Shown: positions 14,506 through 23,132 of the stretch, one piece after another
Position numbering within the stretch: position 1 is the first letter of the stretch
How the letters are laid out: each line of letters starts with the position of its first letter
Source of the DNA: Clostridiales bacterium
GTDB lineage: Bacteria; Bacillota; Clostridia; Lachnospirales; Lachnospiraceae
Assembly (NCBI GenBank): GCA_020859995.1
Contig: JAJBVE010000079.1
Span: 1-64,000 of the forward strand
DNA length: 64,000 nt
Direction of reading: 5' to 3'
Notes under the pieces: generated by a model
Seen by the model: only the letters and a program-made list of their open reading frames with translations
The model's database searches: none
What the model was told of the DNA's origin: nothing
Made by a program: the position numbers and the translations under genes

Positions 14506-16920
14506 TCATTTTCCTTTTCGTTTGTGGCCAAACGGCCGGCGGCTGCAGTCATTCTCTGTTTTTTTCTCCATCAGTTCAAACAATTCCTGGTTGTTCAGAT
14601 GGTTTTCAAAATTCAGAATCATGCGCACGTTCCGGTCTTCTTTTGCGTAGAGGAAGTCCCGCTGCCATTCGTAAAAGTGCGGACCGTCGCCGAGATTGCG
14701 GATATAGCCCATCACGGTTTCCAGCACCCAGGCGGTCTGCGCGATATCGGTCAGGCACTCGTTCCGGTAGAAATTTTGCCATACGTCGTGCTCGCGGTCC
14801 CGCATTGCGCAGCGTGCCCGCAGATATTCTTTCCGGCCTTTTCCCACCAGATAAAAGGCCTTCTGATACTCGCCTTCATAAGCTTCTTCGAGACCGCGGC
14901 ACACCAGATAGCCGCCTTTCGCGCAGTACGCATAGATTTTCGCCTGCAGGTAAATGCTGTCCTCAAACAGCGTTTTCGCGGAGCCGGTCAGTTTTGCAGA
15001 AAGACTCCCGCAAGTGTCCAGCAGGGCGCCATAGGACTGCATCCCCGCCTCGCAGTGCTGCTGATACCAGCTGATCTGCTCTGTGAGCGTCTCCGCTTTT
15101 TTTGCCCATTGAAACTCTAACGCAGCACTGCCTGAATCCTTCAGGTACTGGGATACCAGTATCCGGATTCCATGGTTGTAAAACTGCTCTCCGGCATGGT
15201 CGTCCTCGTGAGGACCGTAGGAGACCGCTGAGGCAAAATACTGCTGCAGGCAGGCCGAGAGTTCGTCCAGGTGCTCTGAGCCATAATAGTTCTGCAGGTA
15301 TTGCTTGCAGTGTTCTTCTGCAAATGCCACTGGGACAGGCGTTTCCATCGACTCGCCGGGTTTTGCCCCCAATCTCTGATTGCGGGGCGTGGTATGTCCG
15401 CAATCTTTGATTGGGGATGTGGGCATCTCCGCCCTCTGGACGGGATATCTCTCAGCCGAAGGGAGGGGGCGTTTCCACATCTCTGCAACCAGATCCAGCA
15501 TATACACATGAGGTTTTATATTCGAACAGTTGATCAGCCAGAAGTCGTTCACACCATGCCGCAGCACTTCATTCAGTTCACGCACCACGAATTCAGGGGA
15601 GTTGGGAAGCATAGTGATATGGTTTGCCGCCTGCAAATCATAGAAGGAAACGTGATAGTAGATTCCGTGGTGCTCTCCTTTTGGAATTCCATTGGAAGCT
15701 CCGTAATCTCCTCCGCCGATTTTTTTCGGCAGCATATCTGTACGCTGAGTATCCTCGTTATTAAAGATGCTTTCATCATTGATTTTATTCGCGGATGCTC
15801 CCAGGCTGTACGATGTCTGCTGATTACGATCCTGCTCATTGCGATCCAGCAAATTATGAGCCTCCGGCAGCGCCAGTACACGCGGGTTGTGGTTCCCCTG
15901 CCGCCGCGATACCATCTTCCCATAGCCATTGTCCGCCCAGACCTTTATGACCTGTTCGGGCAGCTTCAGACAGCCCTTCTGGTACAGCTCCATGGTCTCT
16001 CCATACAGGTTCGTACAGCAGATGGCTCCCGGCTGTGCTTCCTGCACCATTTCATACTGGAGCTGAATCAGCTCACTGATCAGCTTTCCCCGCGCTTCGT
16101 CGGTCTGGTATGCAGGATCATTTTCCCAGAAGGGAGCGTCTCCCTGGCCGCGAAAGCCGAGGTTCCATACGGTTTTGCGGTCCTTCTGCTCTTCGATCCC
16201 CCGTCTCCACAGTGCCTGAAATTTTTCCGGATATTTTGCATAGGAAGGCTGCAGATCCGGATATTCTCTGGCAAAAATCGGTGCTCCAAGCGGCTCTGCG
16301 TGGTGATGGGTCACATACAGCCCCATGGAGGAGGCCAATGGCCGGTATTTTTCGGAATTGCGGTCTGTCCCAGGGATCACCAGGTTTCCGCCCAGACGCA
16401 ACAATGCCTCCAGAGCCATCTCCCATGGGCGGTCCGGTTTCTGATTAACAGGTCCGCCCTCTGGGCGGGATATCCGTCGACCGCTGGGAAGGGGCGTTTC
16501 CATCATCCAGTCGGCCAGCAGAACCTCATCATTTATAAACCACCCGCGAAAGCGGATGGCGTAAGGCTCTGAAGCGTAGTGAAACCCAGCCGGAATTTCA
16601 ACAAATGCTTTCTGCTCTATCACCTGGTCGTTCCAGAACCAGAACGGCAAAATGCCCAGAAACCGGCGGCTGATCTCGTACAGGCCGTAGATAAAACCCA
16701 GCTCGTCCGACGCTGAGAGAATCAGCGCATCCTCTGCTGCATCCAGGGTGAAGCACTCCTCTGCTTCGTCTCCAGGTATGAGGCGAATTTCACCGCCAGC
16801 ATCTGCCCGTTCGGGCATCGGTATAATGACTTTCCTGATATCGCGCAGCAAACTGGCAGCGGCTTTTTGCGTCGCCTCACTGGGAACGCCAGTTATTTTC
16901 GTACCTTTCCCGATTATCAT
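14506..16920 (-). CDS. Glycoside hydrolase family 115-like protein (xylan/pectin alpha-glucuronidase) with two in-frame repeat insertions
   Basis: This 804-residue protein resembles GH115, whose members release 4-O-methylglucuronic or glucuronic acid side chains from xylan and related glycans. Family-like segments are GFIYGLYEISRRFLG, IRFRGWFINDEVLLADW, GLYVTHHHAEPLG, KVWADNGYG and IYYHVSFYDLQAANHI. No signal peptide is present, so it likely acts on imported oligosaccharides. Two stretches do not belong to the family: residues about 140-157 (PLPSGRRISRPEGGPVN) and about 480-526 (PLPSAERYPVQRAEMP and on). Both are encoded by copies of a palindromic repeat also found in intergenic DNA. The start at 16920 follows CGGAG. 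It is the last gene after the AAA/PD-(D/E)XK gene at 16968, 47 bases away. Confidence 0.75.
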   Translation of the reverse strand: MIIGKGTKITGVPSEATQKAAASLLRDIRKVIIPMPERADAGGEIRLIPGDEAEECFTLDAAEDALILSASDELGFIYGLYEISRRFLGILPFWFWNDQVIEQKAFVEIPAGFHYASEPYAIRFRGWFINDEVLLADWMMETPLPSGRRISRPEGGPVNQKPDRPWEMALEALLRLGGNLVIPGTDRNSEKYRPLASSMGLYVTHHHAEPLGAPIFAREYPDLQPSYAKYPEKFQALWRRGIEEQKDRKTVWNLGFRGQGDAPFWENDPAYQTDEARGKLISELIQLQYEMVQEAQPGAICCTNLYGETMELYQKGCLKLPEQVIKVWADNGYGKMVSRRQGNHNPRVLALPEAHNLLDRNEQDRNQQTSYSLGASANKINDESIFNNEDTQRTDMLPKKIGGGDYGASNGIPKGEHHGIYYHVSFYDLQAANHITMLPNSPEFVVRELNEVLRHGVNDFWLINCSNIKPHVYMLDLVAEMWKRPLPSAERYPVQRAEMPTSPIKDCGHTTPRNQRLGAKPGESMETPVPVAFAEEHCKQYLQNYYGSEHLDELSACLQQYFASAVSYGPHEDDHAGEQFYNHGIRILVSQYLKDSGSAALEFQWAKKAETLTEQISWYQQHCEAGMQSYGALLDTCGSLSAKLTGSAKTLFEDSIYLQAKIYAYCAKGGYLVCRGLEEAYEGEYQKAFYLVGKGRKEYLRARCAMRDREHDVWQNFYRNECLTDIAQTAWVLETVMGYIRNLGDGPHFYEWQRDFLYAKEDRNVRMILNFENHLNNQELFELMEKKTENDCSRRPFGHKRKGK
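15367..15477. repeat. REP-like element with an adjacent inverted repeat, inside the GH115 gene (copy 1)
   Basis: At 15421-15477 are the modules GGCATCTCCGCCCTCTGG, GGGATATCTC and GGGGGCGTTTCC. Next to it, 15367-15385 and 15398-15416 form an inverted repeat with 16 of 19 positions pairing. The whole insertion keeps the GH115 frame open and is flanked on both sides by GGCGTTTCCA. Confidence 0.7.
16451..16502. repeat. REP-like element inside the GH115 gene (copy 2)
   Basis: GGTCCGCCCTCTGGGCGGG, GGGATATCC and GGGGCGTTTCC repeat the modules of the 15421 copy in the same orientation. It adds about 17 residues in frame between the FRGWFINDE segment and the following conserved region. Confidence 0.7.
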
Positions 16921-16967
16921 AAATATTCTCCGAAGGGTATCCTATATCAAATTTTAAAGAATACCAC

Positions 16968-18551
16968 TTATACAACCGCTTCGATTAGTAGCTTATCACC
17001 AAGAACAATTTCCTGAATCCCCGTGGTTTTCTTCTTATTAAAATTAAAGCTCAGCATATATCCCTTTTTCAGATGAAAATAATCCAGATACCCAGAAAGC
17101 TGCGCTTCTCCACGCTGATTATACGCATTTCCCCGCCACAGTTTAAGTTCAAGAACATTTTGCTCGCCTTTATAAAAAATCACCAGATCCATGCGCTCGC
17201 TGTTACGGGTCTGCGGCTCAATGCTATAATTTCCAACACCATTAATGATTGGTTTGAGAAAAAGGAGAAAATATTTTCTACCCACATTTTCCAGGAACCT
17301 GTCATCTTCCTGGCTATATAATTCTTCAAATGTCTCAATAAACTTTTCCAATATTCTCCGAATGTCCAGATGTCCACCCACAAAAAAATAGTTTCGTTCC
17401 CGCTCACCGGCATCATACATCCTGCTCGTCACAAATTCTTCCGCGATAAAATTATTGTACAGCACTGCCTCAAATATCCTGTTTGATATCACCGCGCGTT
17501 CGTTTTCATTGCGAATAAATCCAAACATAGCTGCATCTTTAATATAAGAGTTTGTCGCAACATAAGGAATGGATTTGCCGTTAAACAACAATTCATAAAC
17601 TACTGTCCGCAGTTCCGGATAGGTTTCCAGTTTCCCCATAAGAGATTCATAAAGAGGATTGTCTTCTTTTACAAGTCTTTTTTCCGCCTCATAAAATCCT
17701 TCTTTCGTCCAGGCACTGTTTTTGCCCGGGAATTCGCCGCTTCCCACAATTTTTTCATCCATAAGCTTGCAGATACGCGAAACCAGCACTGGATATCCTG
17801 ATGTATAACTATATATCAGTTCAGAAAGCTTTTGAATATCCATACCCGTGTGATAATCGTTTTCATACTGAGCGAGCATATTTTTAATATCTTCTGTAGA
17901 AAAGCTCATGTCAATGTCGAAATCAGCAGCAATATTCCAGGGACTATTCATCTTATGTTCTTCGTCAGGTCGAATTTTTCTCTTAATACTTCGGACATCA
18001 TAAACACCCGCGAGAATCACTGACCAAAAGGCAGCTACTTCCGGACGTTTCAAATAGTAGGCACGCAATTGCGCCAGAAAATCCAGGAACACCTGATTAT
18101 TGGTAGCAGTATCCACCTCATCAATCAGTAATACAATCTTTCTGTCTGCCTTTTGACACCACATCTTTAAAACTCTGAACAGATCCTGCAGCGAATAATT
18201 CTGCTCTATCGGTTTTTTCCCAAGTGCTTTAAGTTTCTCTTCTATTCCGTTTGGAAACGAAGGAACATTATCCAGAAGTTCATTCGCAAACGCTGCTACA
18301 AATGCAGAAATATTCTGAAAGCACCCTGCATCCAGTGTTTGAAAATCAAGGCTTACCACCTCATAATCTCTTCTCAAATATCGCGCCAGAGCACGCAATG
18401 TAGTTGTTTTACCATACTGTCTGGCTCTGTTTATCGTAAAATATTCTCCCTGATCTATCATCTCCCGGATTGCTTTCAATCTGGAATCCAGATTCACCAT
18501 ATAATGTCGGTTTGGGTCGCAGGCACCACTTACATTAAATCTTTTCGCCAT
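16968..18551 (-). CDS. AAA-ATPase-like protein with C-terminal PD-(D/E)XK nuclease domain (paralogue A)
   Basis: The 527-residue protein has an N-terminal AAA-type domain with a Walker A variant (INRARQYGKTTTLRALARYL) and a Walker B (KIVLLIDEVDTATNNQVFL). The C-terminal part contains the PD-(D/E)XK signature spread over NSERMDLVIFYKGEQNVLELKLWRG. Such proteins are abundant in gut Bacteroidetes and Clostridia; their function is unproven and they are often treated as mobile or defence-related. A close paralogue (526 residues, almost identical over the C-terminal half) lies at 36242-37822 in the same orientation. The start at 18551 follows AAAGGGAGA. It sits between the SGNH esterase and GH115 genes. 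Confidence 0.85.
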   Translation of the reverse strand: MAKRFNVSGACDPNRHYMVNLDSRLKAIREMIDQGEYFTINRARQYGKTTTLRALARYLRRDYEVVSLDFQTLDAGCFQNISAFVAAFANELLDNVPSFPNGIEEKLKALGKKPIEQNYSLQDLFRVLKMWCQKADRKIVLLIDEVDTATNNQVFLDFLAQLRAYYLKRPEVAAFWSVILAGVYDVRSIKRKIRPDEEHKMNSPWNIAADFDIDMSFSTEDIKNMLAQYENDYHTGMDIQKLSELIYSYTSGYPVLVSRICKLMDEKIVGSGEFPGKNSAWTKEGFYEAEKRLVKEDNPLYESLMGKLETYPELRTVVYELLFNGKSIPYVATNSYIKDAAMFGFIRNENERAVISNRIFEAVLYNNFIAEEFVTSRMYDAGERERNYFFVGGHLDIRRILEKFIETFEELYSQEDDRFLENVGRKYFLLFLKPIINGVGNYSIEPQTRNSERMDLVIFYKGEQNVLELKLWRGNAYNQRGEAQLSGYLDYFHLKKGYMLSFNFNKKKTTGIQEIVLGDKLLIEAVV

Positions 18552-18787
18552 TTAGAATCTCCCTTTAGTCGTCCGCTTTCATACAGATTTCTACATACAT
18601 GGTTTTCTCATGCACGATCCACCAATTAAATCTGACATTTACTATAGCGCACTATAACACATGTTTGCATGAAAATCCATGCACTTTTGCTCAGTTTCAA
18701 GGTTGTTTCAAGATTATTATACGCTTCACATGGGATATTCCTTTCACAAAACGGCCTTCCATTGGCAGTACATTTCCCGATGAGCTT

Positions 18788-21151
18788 CTATACTTTCATC
18801 CTCCGGCACAATTCAGCTGCCTCGCCTCGGGTGACAACCCGATGCAGATCATCTCTCCCATCTCGCTCCAACAGTCCCAATTCACTGGCTGCCCGCACAT
18901 AGGGCATCGCCCAGGGTGTACAGTTTTCGTCGTATGCGCAGGGTGTCTGGGGCGGCAGCTCTCTCCGGCTCTTATAACCATTAATCGCAAAAACCAAAAA
19001 TTCCTCCAGTGTCACTTCTTTTTCCGGATAAAAATATCCATTTTCTACAAGATGTTCGTCAATAATCCCATTCTGGTACGCGCACTCGACGGCACCCGCA
19101 TACCATTCGTGGCCGATCACATCTGCAAACATGTCGTTGTAAACGTTCGTATAGAAAAAACGCACTGTCTTAATGACCATGTCCAGCACATCCACCCGGC
19201 TGGCCAGGTGATCCGGGTCTGAAATCTCTGCAAAGAGCTGCGCGTCCCCTTCCGGATTTGAAACATGCTCATAGGCTGCAGGTTTCACAGGCAATGTGAT
19301 GCAGGCGGGCGGATTCCATTCGCCGAAGCCGCCTGTCACGCAGGCTGCCAAAAATGGATAACCTGGCCAGTTCCGGCATACATGCGCCAGCTCGTCCGCC
19401 ACAAATCCTGCCATCCGGTATGCGCCGTAATCGTTCGTGTGCGTATAATCGTCCGGGAAAAAGCTCGTCCGGACGGCTTCCCGGCCATTTTGCATGATCC
19501 ATTCCATGCTGCGTCCATGCAGATCCACCACCGGCACCTGCAGCTCGCTGCCTATCTCTTTGCACACCCCGGCGTATTCCGCCAGAAGATCATTGTAGCT
19601 GCCGTCGCCGCCCTTCCAGGTGTTCCGCGCAAGCGGCGTAACAAGAATCGGATACGCGCCCTTTTCCCGGCATTCGCGGATGTAGTGCTCCAGATTTTGC
19701 CGGTAGCCGCCCTGCGCTTTCAGATGATCCAGCTTCTGGTCATTGTGGGCAAACTGGAACAGGCAGTAATCTCCCTTGCGAATATATTTTTCCACAATCG
19801 CATAATGCCCTTCCTCACGGAAGGATTCGGTCGTCAGGCCAGAATGGGCATGGTTGGACACCGCCACATCGCCGGTCAGATACGCTGAGAGCATCTGGCC
19901 CCAGCCTGAGTAGCTCGTGCCGGGCGCATAAGGATAATCCGCGCTCTGGTCCGTCACCGTGGAATCGCCGGCGATATAAATGGTTGCACAGTCAACCTCT
20001 TCTACGGTAAGTTCGCTGATGCGTGGCTGTCCGGCGAGGATCGTGATATCGAGGGTTGTATCGCTGTAAGCGGTCGTCTGGCCGCGGGGAATGATATCAC
20101 AGACGTTGACAGTCATGGTGTATGTCTGTTCTGTCCATGGTACTTTTGAAGATTCTTTGGAGTGTTCTCTGAATGATTCATCTGATAAATCATTGGATGT
20201 TTCTGTCGATGATATATTTATAGAGTCTGCTCCAGAAATCCCGTTCTGAGCCCCTGAGTTCTTTGCGTAAATTGCTTCGCCAGAGTCCGCAAAACCGTCT
20301 GGTTGAAGTATTTCCTTTGCAGAGCCAGAGTGCTTCACAAGATATCCCAGCCGTCTCCGGCCGGTAAATATCATCAAATTCGTATCTGAAGTATCTGAAA
20401 GGACCGAATCCGTACACGGGTCTTTATACAGCCGGGGGCTGCGGATTTTTACCGTCACTCTGTAATTTCCCTGGTGCGGCACATCCAGCTTGAAGGAAAG
20501 CGGAATCCGCCGGGACTCAGCCTCCTGCGGTCGAGTTTCTTCTGCAAAACCTTCTCCGGCTAGGTTTTCTCTGGATGAACCTATATGATCCAAATCTTCT
20601 GCACAGTTTTCTCTTTCTGAAATTTTTTTATCTGAACCTTTATCGCCCGATTTTTTTATTGTATCTACAACCTTTTCATCAGGATTCAAACTTTCCCTAC
20701 GCTTCAGTTCCGCCATTATTCCATCCGAGTCCAGATAACAGCCGTACTCATCCTCCTCTATACGAGAAAGGATCTCATCCTGATACCAGTAAACCGTGTC
20801 AAACCCAGAGTTCAGTTCCGGCAATTTCAGCAGCTCCTGCTCCCGCCTGTTTTCTTCCGTCGCGAAGCCGTAGCCTTTTTCCGACTGATACAGATCCTGT
20901 GCGGATACATGGACGATATTTTTGATATTTTTGATTTCTCTGGTTTCTTCTAGTACGTTGAGTTCTTTGATTTCTTCGATTTTTTTGCTTTCTTCAATAT
21001 CTTCGTTTTGCCCGCTCAGACTGCTCCCGGACAAACCGCACTCATCCGCCCTCCCAGGCAGATGGAGCCCGTCCGGCGCCTCTGCCCTCCCGGGCGAATA
21101 AAACGCATCTGTCTCAGTTGCTGTTCCAAATACAAATTTTCTGTAAAACAC
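18788..21151 (-). CDS. SGNH-type rhamnogalacturonan acetylesterase-like protein with C-terminal SLH-like repeats
   Basis: The 787-residue protein has an N-terminal beta-rich region, an SGNH hydrolase core and a tail resembling two S-layer homology repeats. The catalytic blocks are IYIAGDSTVTDQ (Ser, about 395), FQFAHNDQ (block III) and DDYTHTNDYGA (Asp-His, about 569). Together with the pectinases this suggests removal of acetyl groups from rhamnogalacturonan fragments. From about 674, MFADVIGHEWYAGAVECAY and PWAMPYVRAASELGLL are SLH-like, yet no signal peptide is seen. Long acidic low-complexity stretches (for example EESKKIEEIKELNVLEETRE) interrupt the N-terminal domain. GTG 21151 is preferred because GGAAGG lies just upstream; the frame extends to a GTG at 21220. 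Confidence 0.8.
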   Translation of the reverse strand: MFYRKFVFGTATETDAFYSPGRAEAPDGLHLPGRADECGLSGSSLSGQNEDIEESKKIEEIKELNVLEETREIKNIKNIVHVSAQDLYQSEKGYGFATEENRREQELLKLPELNSGFDTVYWYQDEILSRIEEDEYGCYLDSDGIMAELKRRESLNPDEKVVDTIKKSGDKGSDKKISERENCAEDLDHIGSSRENLAGEGFAEETRPQEAESRRIPLSFKLDVPHQGNYRVTVKIRSPRLYKDPCTDSVLSDTSDTNLMIFTGRRRLGYLVKHSGSAKEILQPDGFADSGEAIYAKNSGAQNGISGADSINISSTETSNDLSDESFREHSKESSKVPWTEQTYTMTVNVCDIIPRGQTTAYSDTTLDITILAGQPRISELTVEEVDCATIYIAGDSTVTDQSADYPYAPGTSYSGWGQMLSAYLTGDVAVSNHAHSGLTTESFREEGHYAIVEKYIRKGDYCLFQFAHNDQKLDHLKAQGGYRQNLEHYIRECREKGAYPILVTPLARNTWKGGDGSYNDLLAEYAGVCKEIGSELQVPVVDLHGRSMEWIMQNGREAVRTSFFPDDYTHTNDYGAYRMAGFVADELAHVCRNWPGYPFLAACVTGGFGEWNPPACITLPVKPAAYEHVSNPEGDAQLFAEISDPDHLASRVDVLDMVIKTVRFFYTNVYNDMFADVIGHEWYAGAVECAYQNGIIDEHLVENGYFYPEKEVTLEEFLVFAINGYKSRRELPPQTPCAYDENCTPWAMPYVRAASELGLLERDGRDDLHRVVTRGEAAELCRRMKV

Positions 21152-21204
21152 GCTGTTCCTTCCATCCTTTCCATCAACGCCCCTACTGGCTTCCGCATCC
21201 GTAG

Positions 21205-21284
21205 TGTAACATTTTTCCACGATATTTCAAAGATGAATGCCACATTTTTCCGTAAAAATTTATTTGCAGGTGCCACATTTTTCA
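21205..21284 (-). promoter_or_regulatory. Three iterated boxes at 33-bp spacing upstream of the SGNH gene
   Basis: The boxes begin at 21205, 21238 and 21271 and read TGTAACATTTTTCC, TGCCACATTTTTCC and TGCCACATTTTTCA on the plus strand. The period of exactly 33 bases is about three helical turns, as expected for cooperative binding by a regulator. Candidates include the YesN-like regulator encoded at 26426, but this is inference. Confidence 0.4.
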
Positions 21285-21392
21285 TCTAAATCCATCTCAT
21301 GTATATAGTCAGGCAGGGAGATGCTCAACAATCAGACGGGAGAACATCTTTCTCCCCTAACCGCCGCGCAGGCTGCGTCCGGCGCATCAAAA

Positions 21393-21425
21393 GAATATCC
21401 CGTCCAAAAAACGGACAGGATATTC
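21393..21425 (-). terminator. Terminator after the GH28 gene
   Basis: GAATATCC-C-GTCC pairs with GGAC-A-GGATATTC around a short A-rich loop. On the minus strand it is followed by TTTT. It separates the GH28 pair from the SGNH esterase gene. Confidence 0.65.
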
Positions 21426-21464
21426 GGACCCAGGATTTCTCTGGTTCGTATCGTACATCTATTT

Positions 21465-23090
21465 CTATTCCTCAAACCGCACGTCTTCGCACAGTTCAAC
21501 AGCCACTCCCAGACCGCCGGTGATTTTGACGTTCTTAAACAGTATCTTGCGGATCGGATGCGTCTCATCAAATCCTTTGAATTCGATGGCCCTACAGTCC
21601 GTCCAGTCCTCGAGAAGGCTCCTGCCTGTGACAGTCACACGCTCATAGGTAAAATTCTCAAAATGCGGCGGTTCAGGCGCCGGGATGCCGTCATCGTTGT
21701 AACCGACGGAGACAGCCTGCAGACAGGGGACTATGCAGTCCTGCACACGCAGGCCGCGGACATAGCCGCCTCGCTTTGGGGTACCCTTGACCTGAATGCC
21801 GACCATGGAGTGCTCCAGGTCGCAGTCCCAGATTTTCACATCCTCGACACCGCCGCTCATCTCGCTGCCAATACACAGGCCATGACCGAAGGCACTGTAG
21901 CAGTCAAAGATGCGGATGTGCCGTGTGGGGCGGTTGATTTCGTTGCCCTCCGGGTTCTTGCCGGACTTAATAGCAACGGAATCGTCTTCCGTATGGAATG
22001 TACAGGCAAAAAGCGTACAGTTCTCGCTGGAATCCGGATCCCAGCCATCCCCGTTCCAGGTACCCTTCGAGCTAAAAAGACAATGGTCCGTAATAATATG
22101 GTCACTGTAGACCATGTGCAGATTCCAGCTGGCGCCGTCCGCAAGGGTCAGACCGCTGATCCGGATATGGCTGCAGTTGCTCATATTGATGAGACGTCCG
22201 CGCACACGCCCGGGAATCGTATTGTCATTCTCGCAGGTCGCCACGTAGTCGGCGTTGGCTGCCAGGTAATCCTTTAACCGCTCCTTCTCAGACTGAATGG
22301 TGGCCCAGGCCAGCGCAAACCCGCCGCCCCTGATGGCACCTTTGCCGCGGATAATCACATTTGTACAGTTAGGGCCGGATGTATGATCAAGATCGCCCAG
22401 ATTCAACAGGCTCTGATAACACTCCATCTCCGTCCCCTCGAACCGGCTTCTGATACGCGGCAGATAGTCAGCAGGATCCGCAGAGCCCTGCAAAACGGCA
22501 CCCTCATCCAGATACAATTCCATATCACTGTGAAGACGCAGCGCACCGGTGAGATAAGCGCCTGCTGGGAGATAAACTGAGCCGCCCGCAGGACAGTCAT
22601 CGAACGCCTTCTGCAGAATGGCCGTGTTCATCGTCTGACCGTCGCCCGTCGCAAAGTAGGGAGCGGCTGTGACATCGATGCACTTTCGCGGCATGGGCGT
22701 TTGAAATGTGACAGAAACGCCATCCTGAGATAAAGCCCCGGCAGGAACCGCTGCAACCGCTGCGGCTCCTCCAGCAGAATGGTGCTCCTCCATATGAATG
22801 CTGCCCGGACGTGCAGGATAAGCAGCAGTACTGCCATCAGAGGGATTCTGCCCGCCTGACTGTATCGCAGAAGTCTGTTGGTCAACAGACAGCACAGCTA
22901 CCTGTATCATATACTCCCTGCCCGCCTCCAGATTTTCCACGGTAAAATGCGTCCTGTCCGTCTCTCCCGCGATCGCACCGTCCAGGAAAACCTGATAACG
23001 TGTGCAGGCGCCTGCGCCTTCGGGTTTTTCCCACCACAGTTCAACCCTGTCCGGGTCGGTATAATAATTTATTTGCCGTATCTGTTCCAT
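21465..23090 (-). CDS. GH28 family polygalacturonase-like protein with N-terminal fibronectin type III-like domain
   Basis: The 541-residue protein starts with an FN3-like domain of about 80 residues (YTDPDRVELWWEKPEGAG ... REYMIQVAVL) followed by a parallel beta-helix typical of GH28. The GH28 signatures are NGDGWDPDSSENC (first catalytic Asp), TEDDSVAIKSG (catalytic Asp pair) and FGHGLCIGSEMSGG (His motif), with GIQVKGT in place of the usual R-I-K. It should hydrolyse galacturonic acid linkages in pectin or rhamnogalacturonan fragments. There is no signal peptide, which points to cytoplasmic action on imported oligomers. ATG 23090 is chosen because AGGAGG lies at the right distance. It follows the second GH28 gene by 42 bases. 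Confidence 0.88.
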   Translation of the reverse strand: MEQIRQINYYTDPDRVELWWEKPEGAGACTRYQVFLDGAIAGETDRTHFTVENLEAGREYMIQVAVLSVDQQTSAIQSGGQNPSDGSTAAYPARPGSIHMEEHHSAGGAAAVAAVPAGALSQDGVSVTFQTPMPRKCIDVTAAPYFATGDGQTMNTAILQKAFDDCPAGGSVYLPAGAYLTGALRLHSDMELYLDEGAVLQGSADPADYLPRIRSRFEGTEMECYQSLLNLGDLDHTSGPNCTNVIIRGKGAIRGGGFALAWATIQSEKERLKDYLAANADYVATCENDNTIPGRVRGRLINMSNCSHIRISGLTLADGASWNLHMVYSDHIITDHCLFSSKGTWNGDGWDPDSSENCTLFACTFHTEDDSVAIKSGKNPEGNEINRPTRHIRIFDCYSAFGHGLCIGSEMSGGVEDVKIWDCDLEHSMVGIQVKGTPKRGGYVRGLRVQDCIVPCLQAVSVGYNDDGIPAPEPPHFENFTYERVTVTGRSLLEDWTDCRAIEFKGFDETHPIRKILFKNVKITGGLGVAVELCEDVRFEE

Positions 23091-23132
23091 AATCATCCTC
23101 CTGGTAATCCCATCTTATGTAGACAGCTACTG

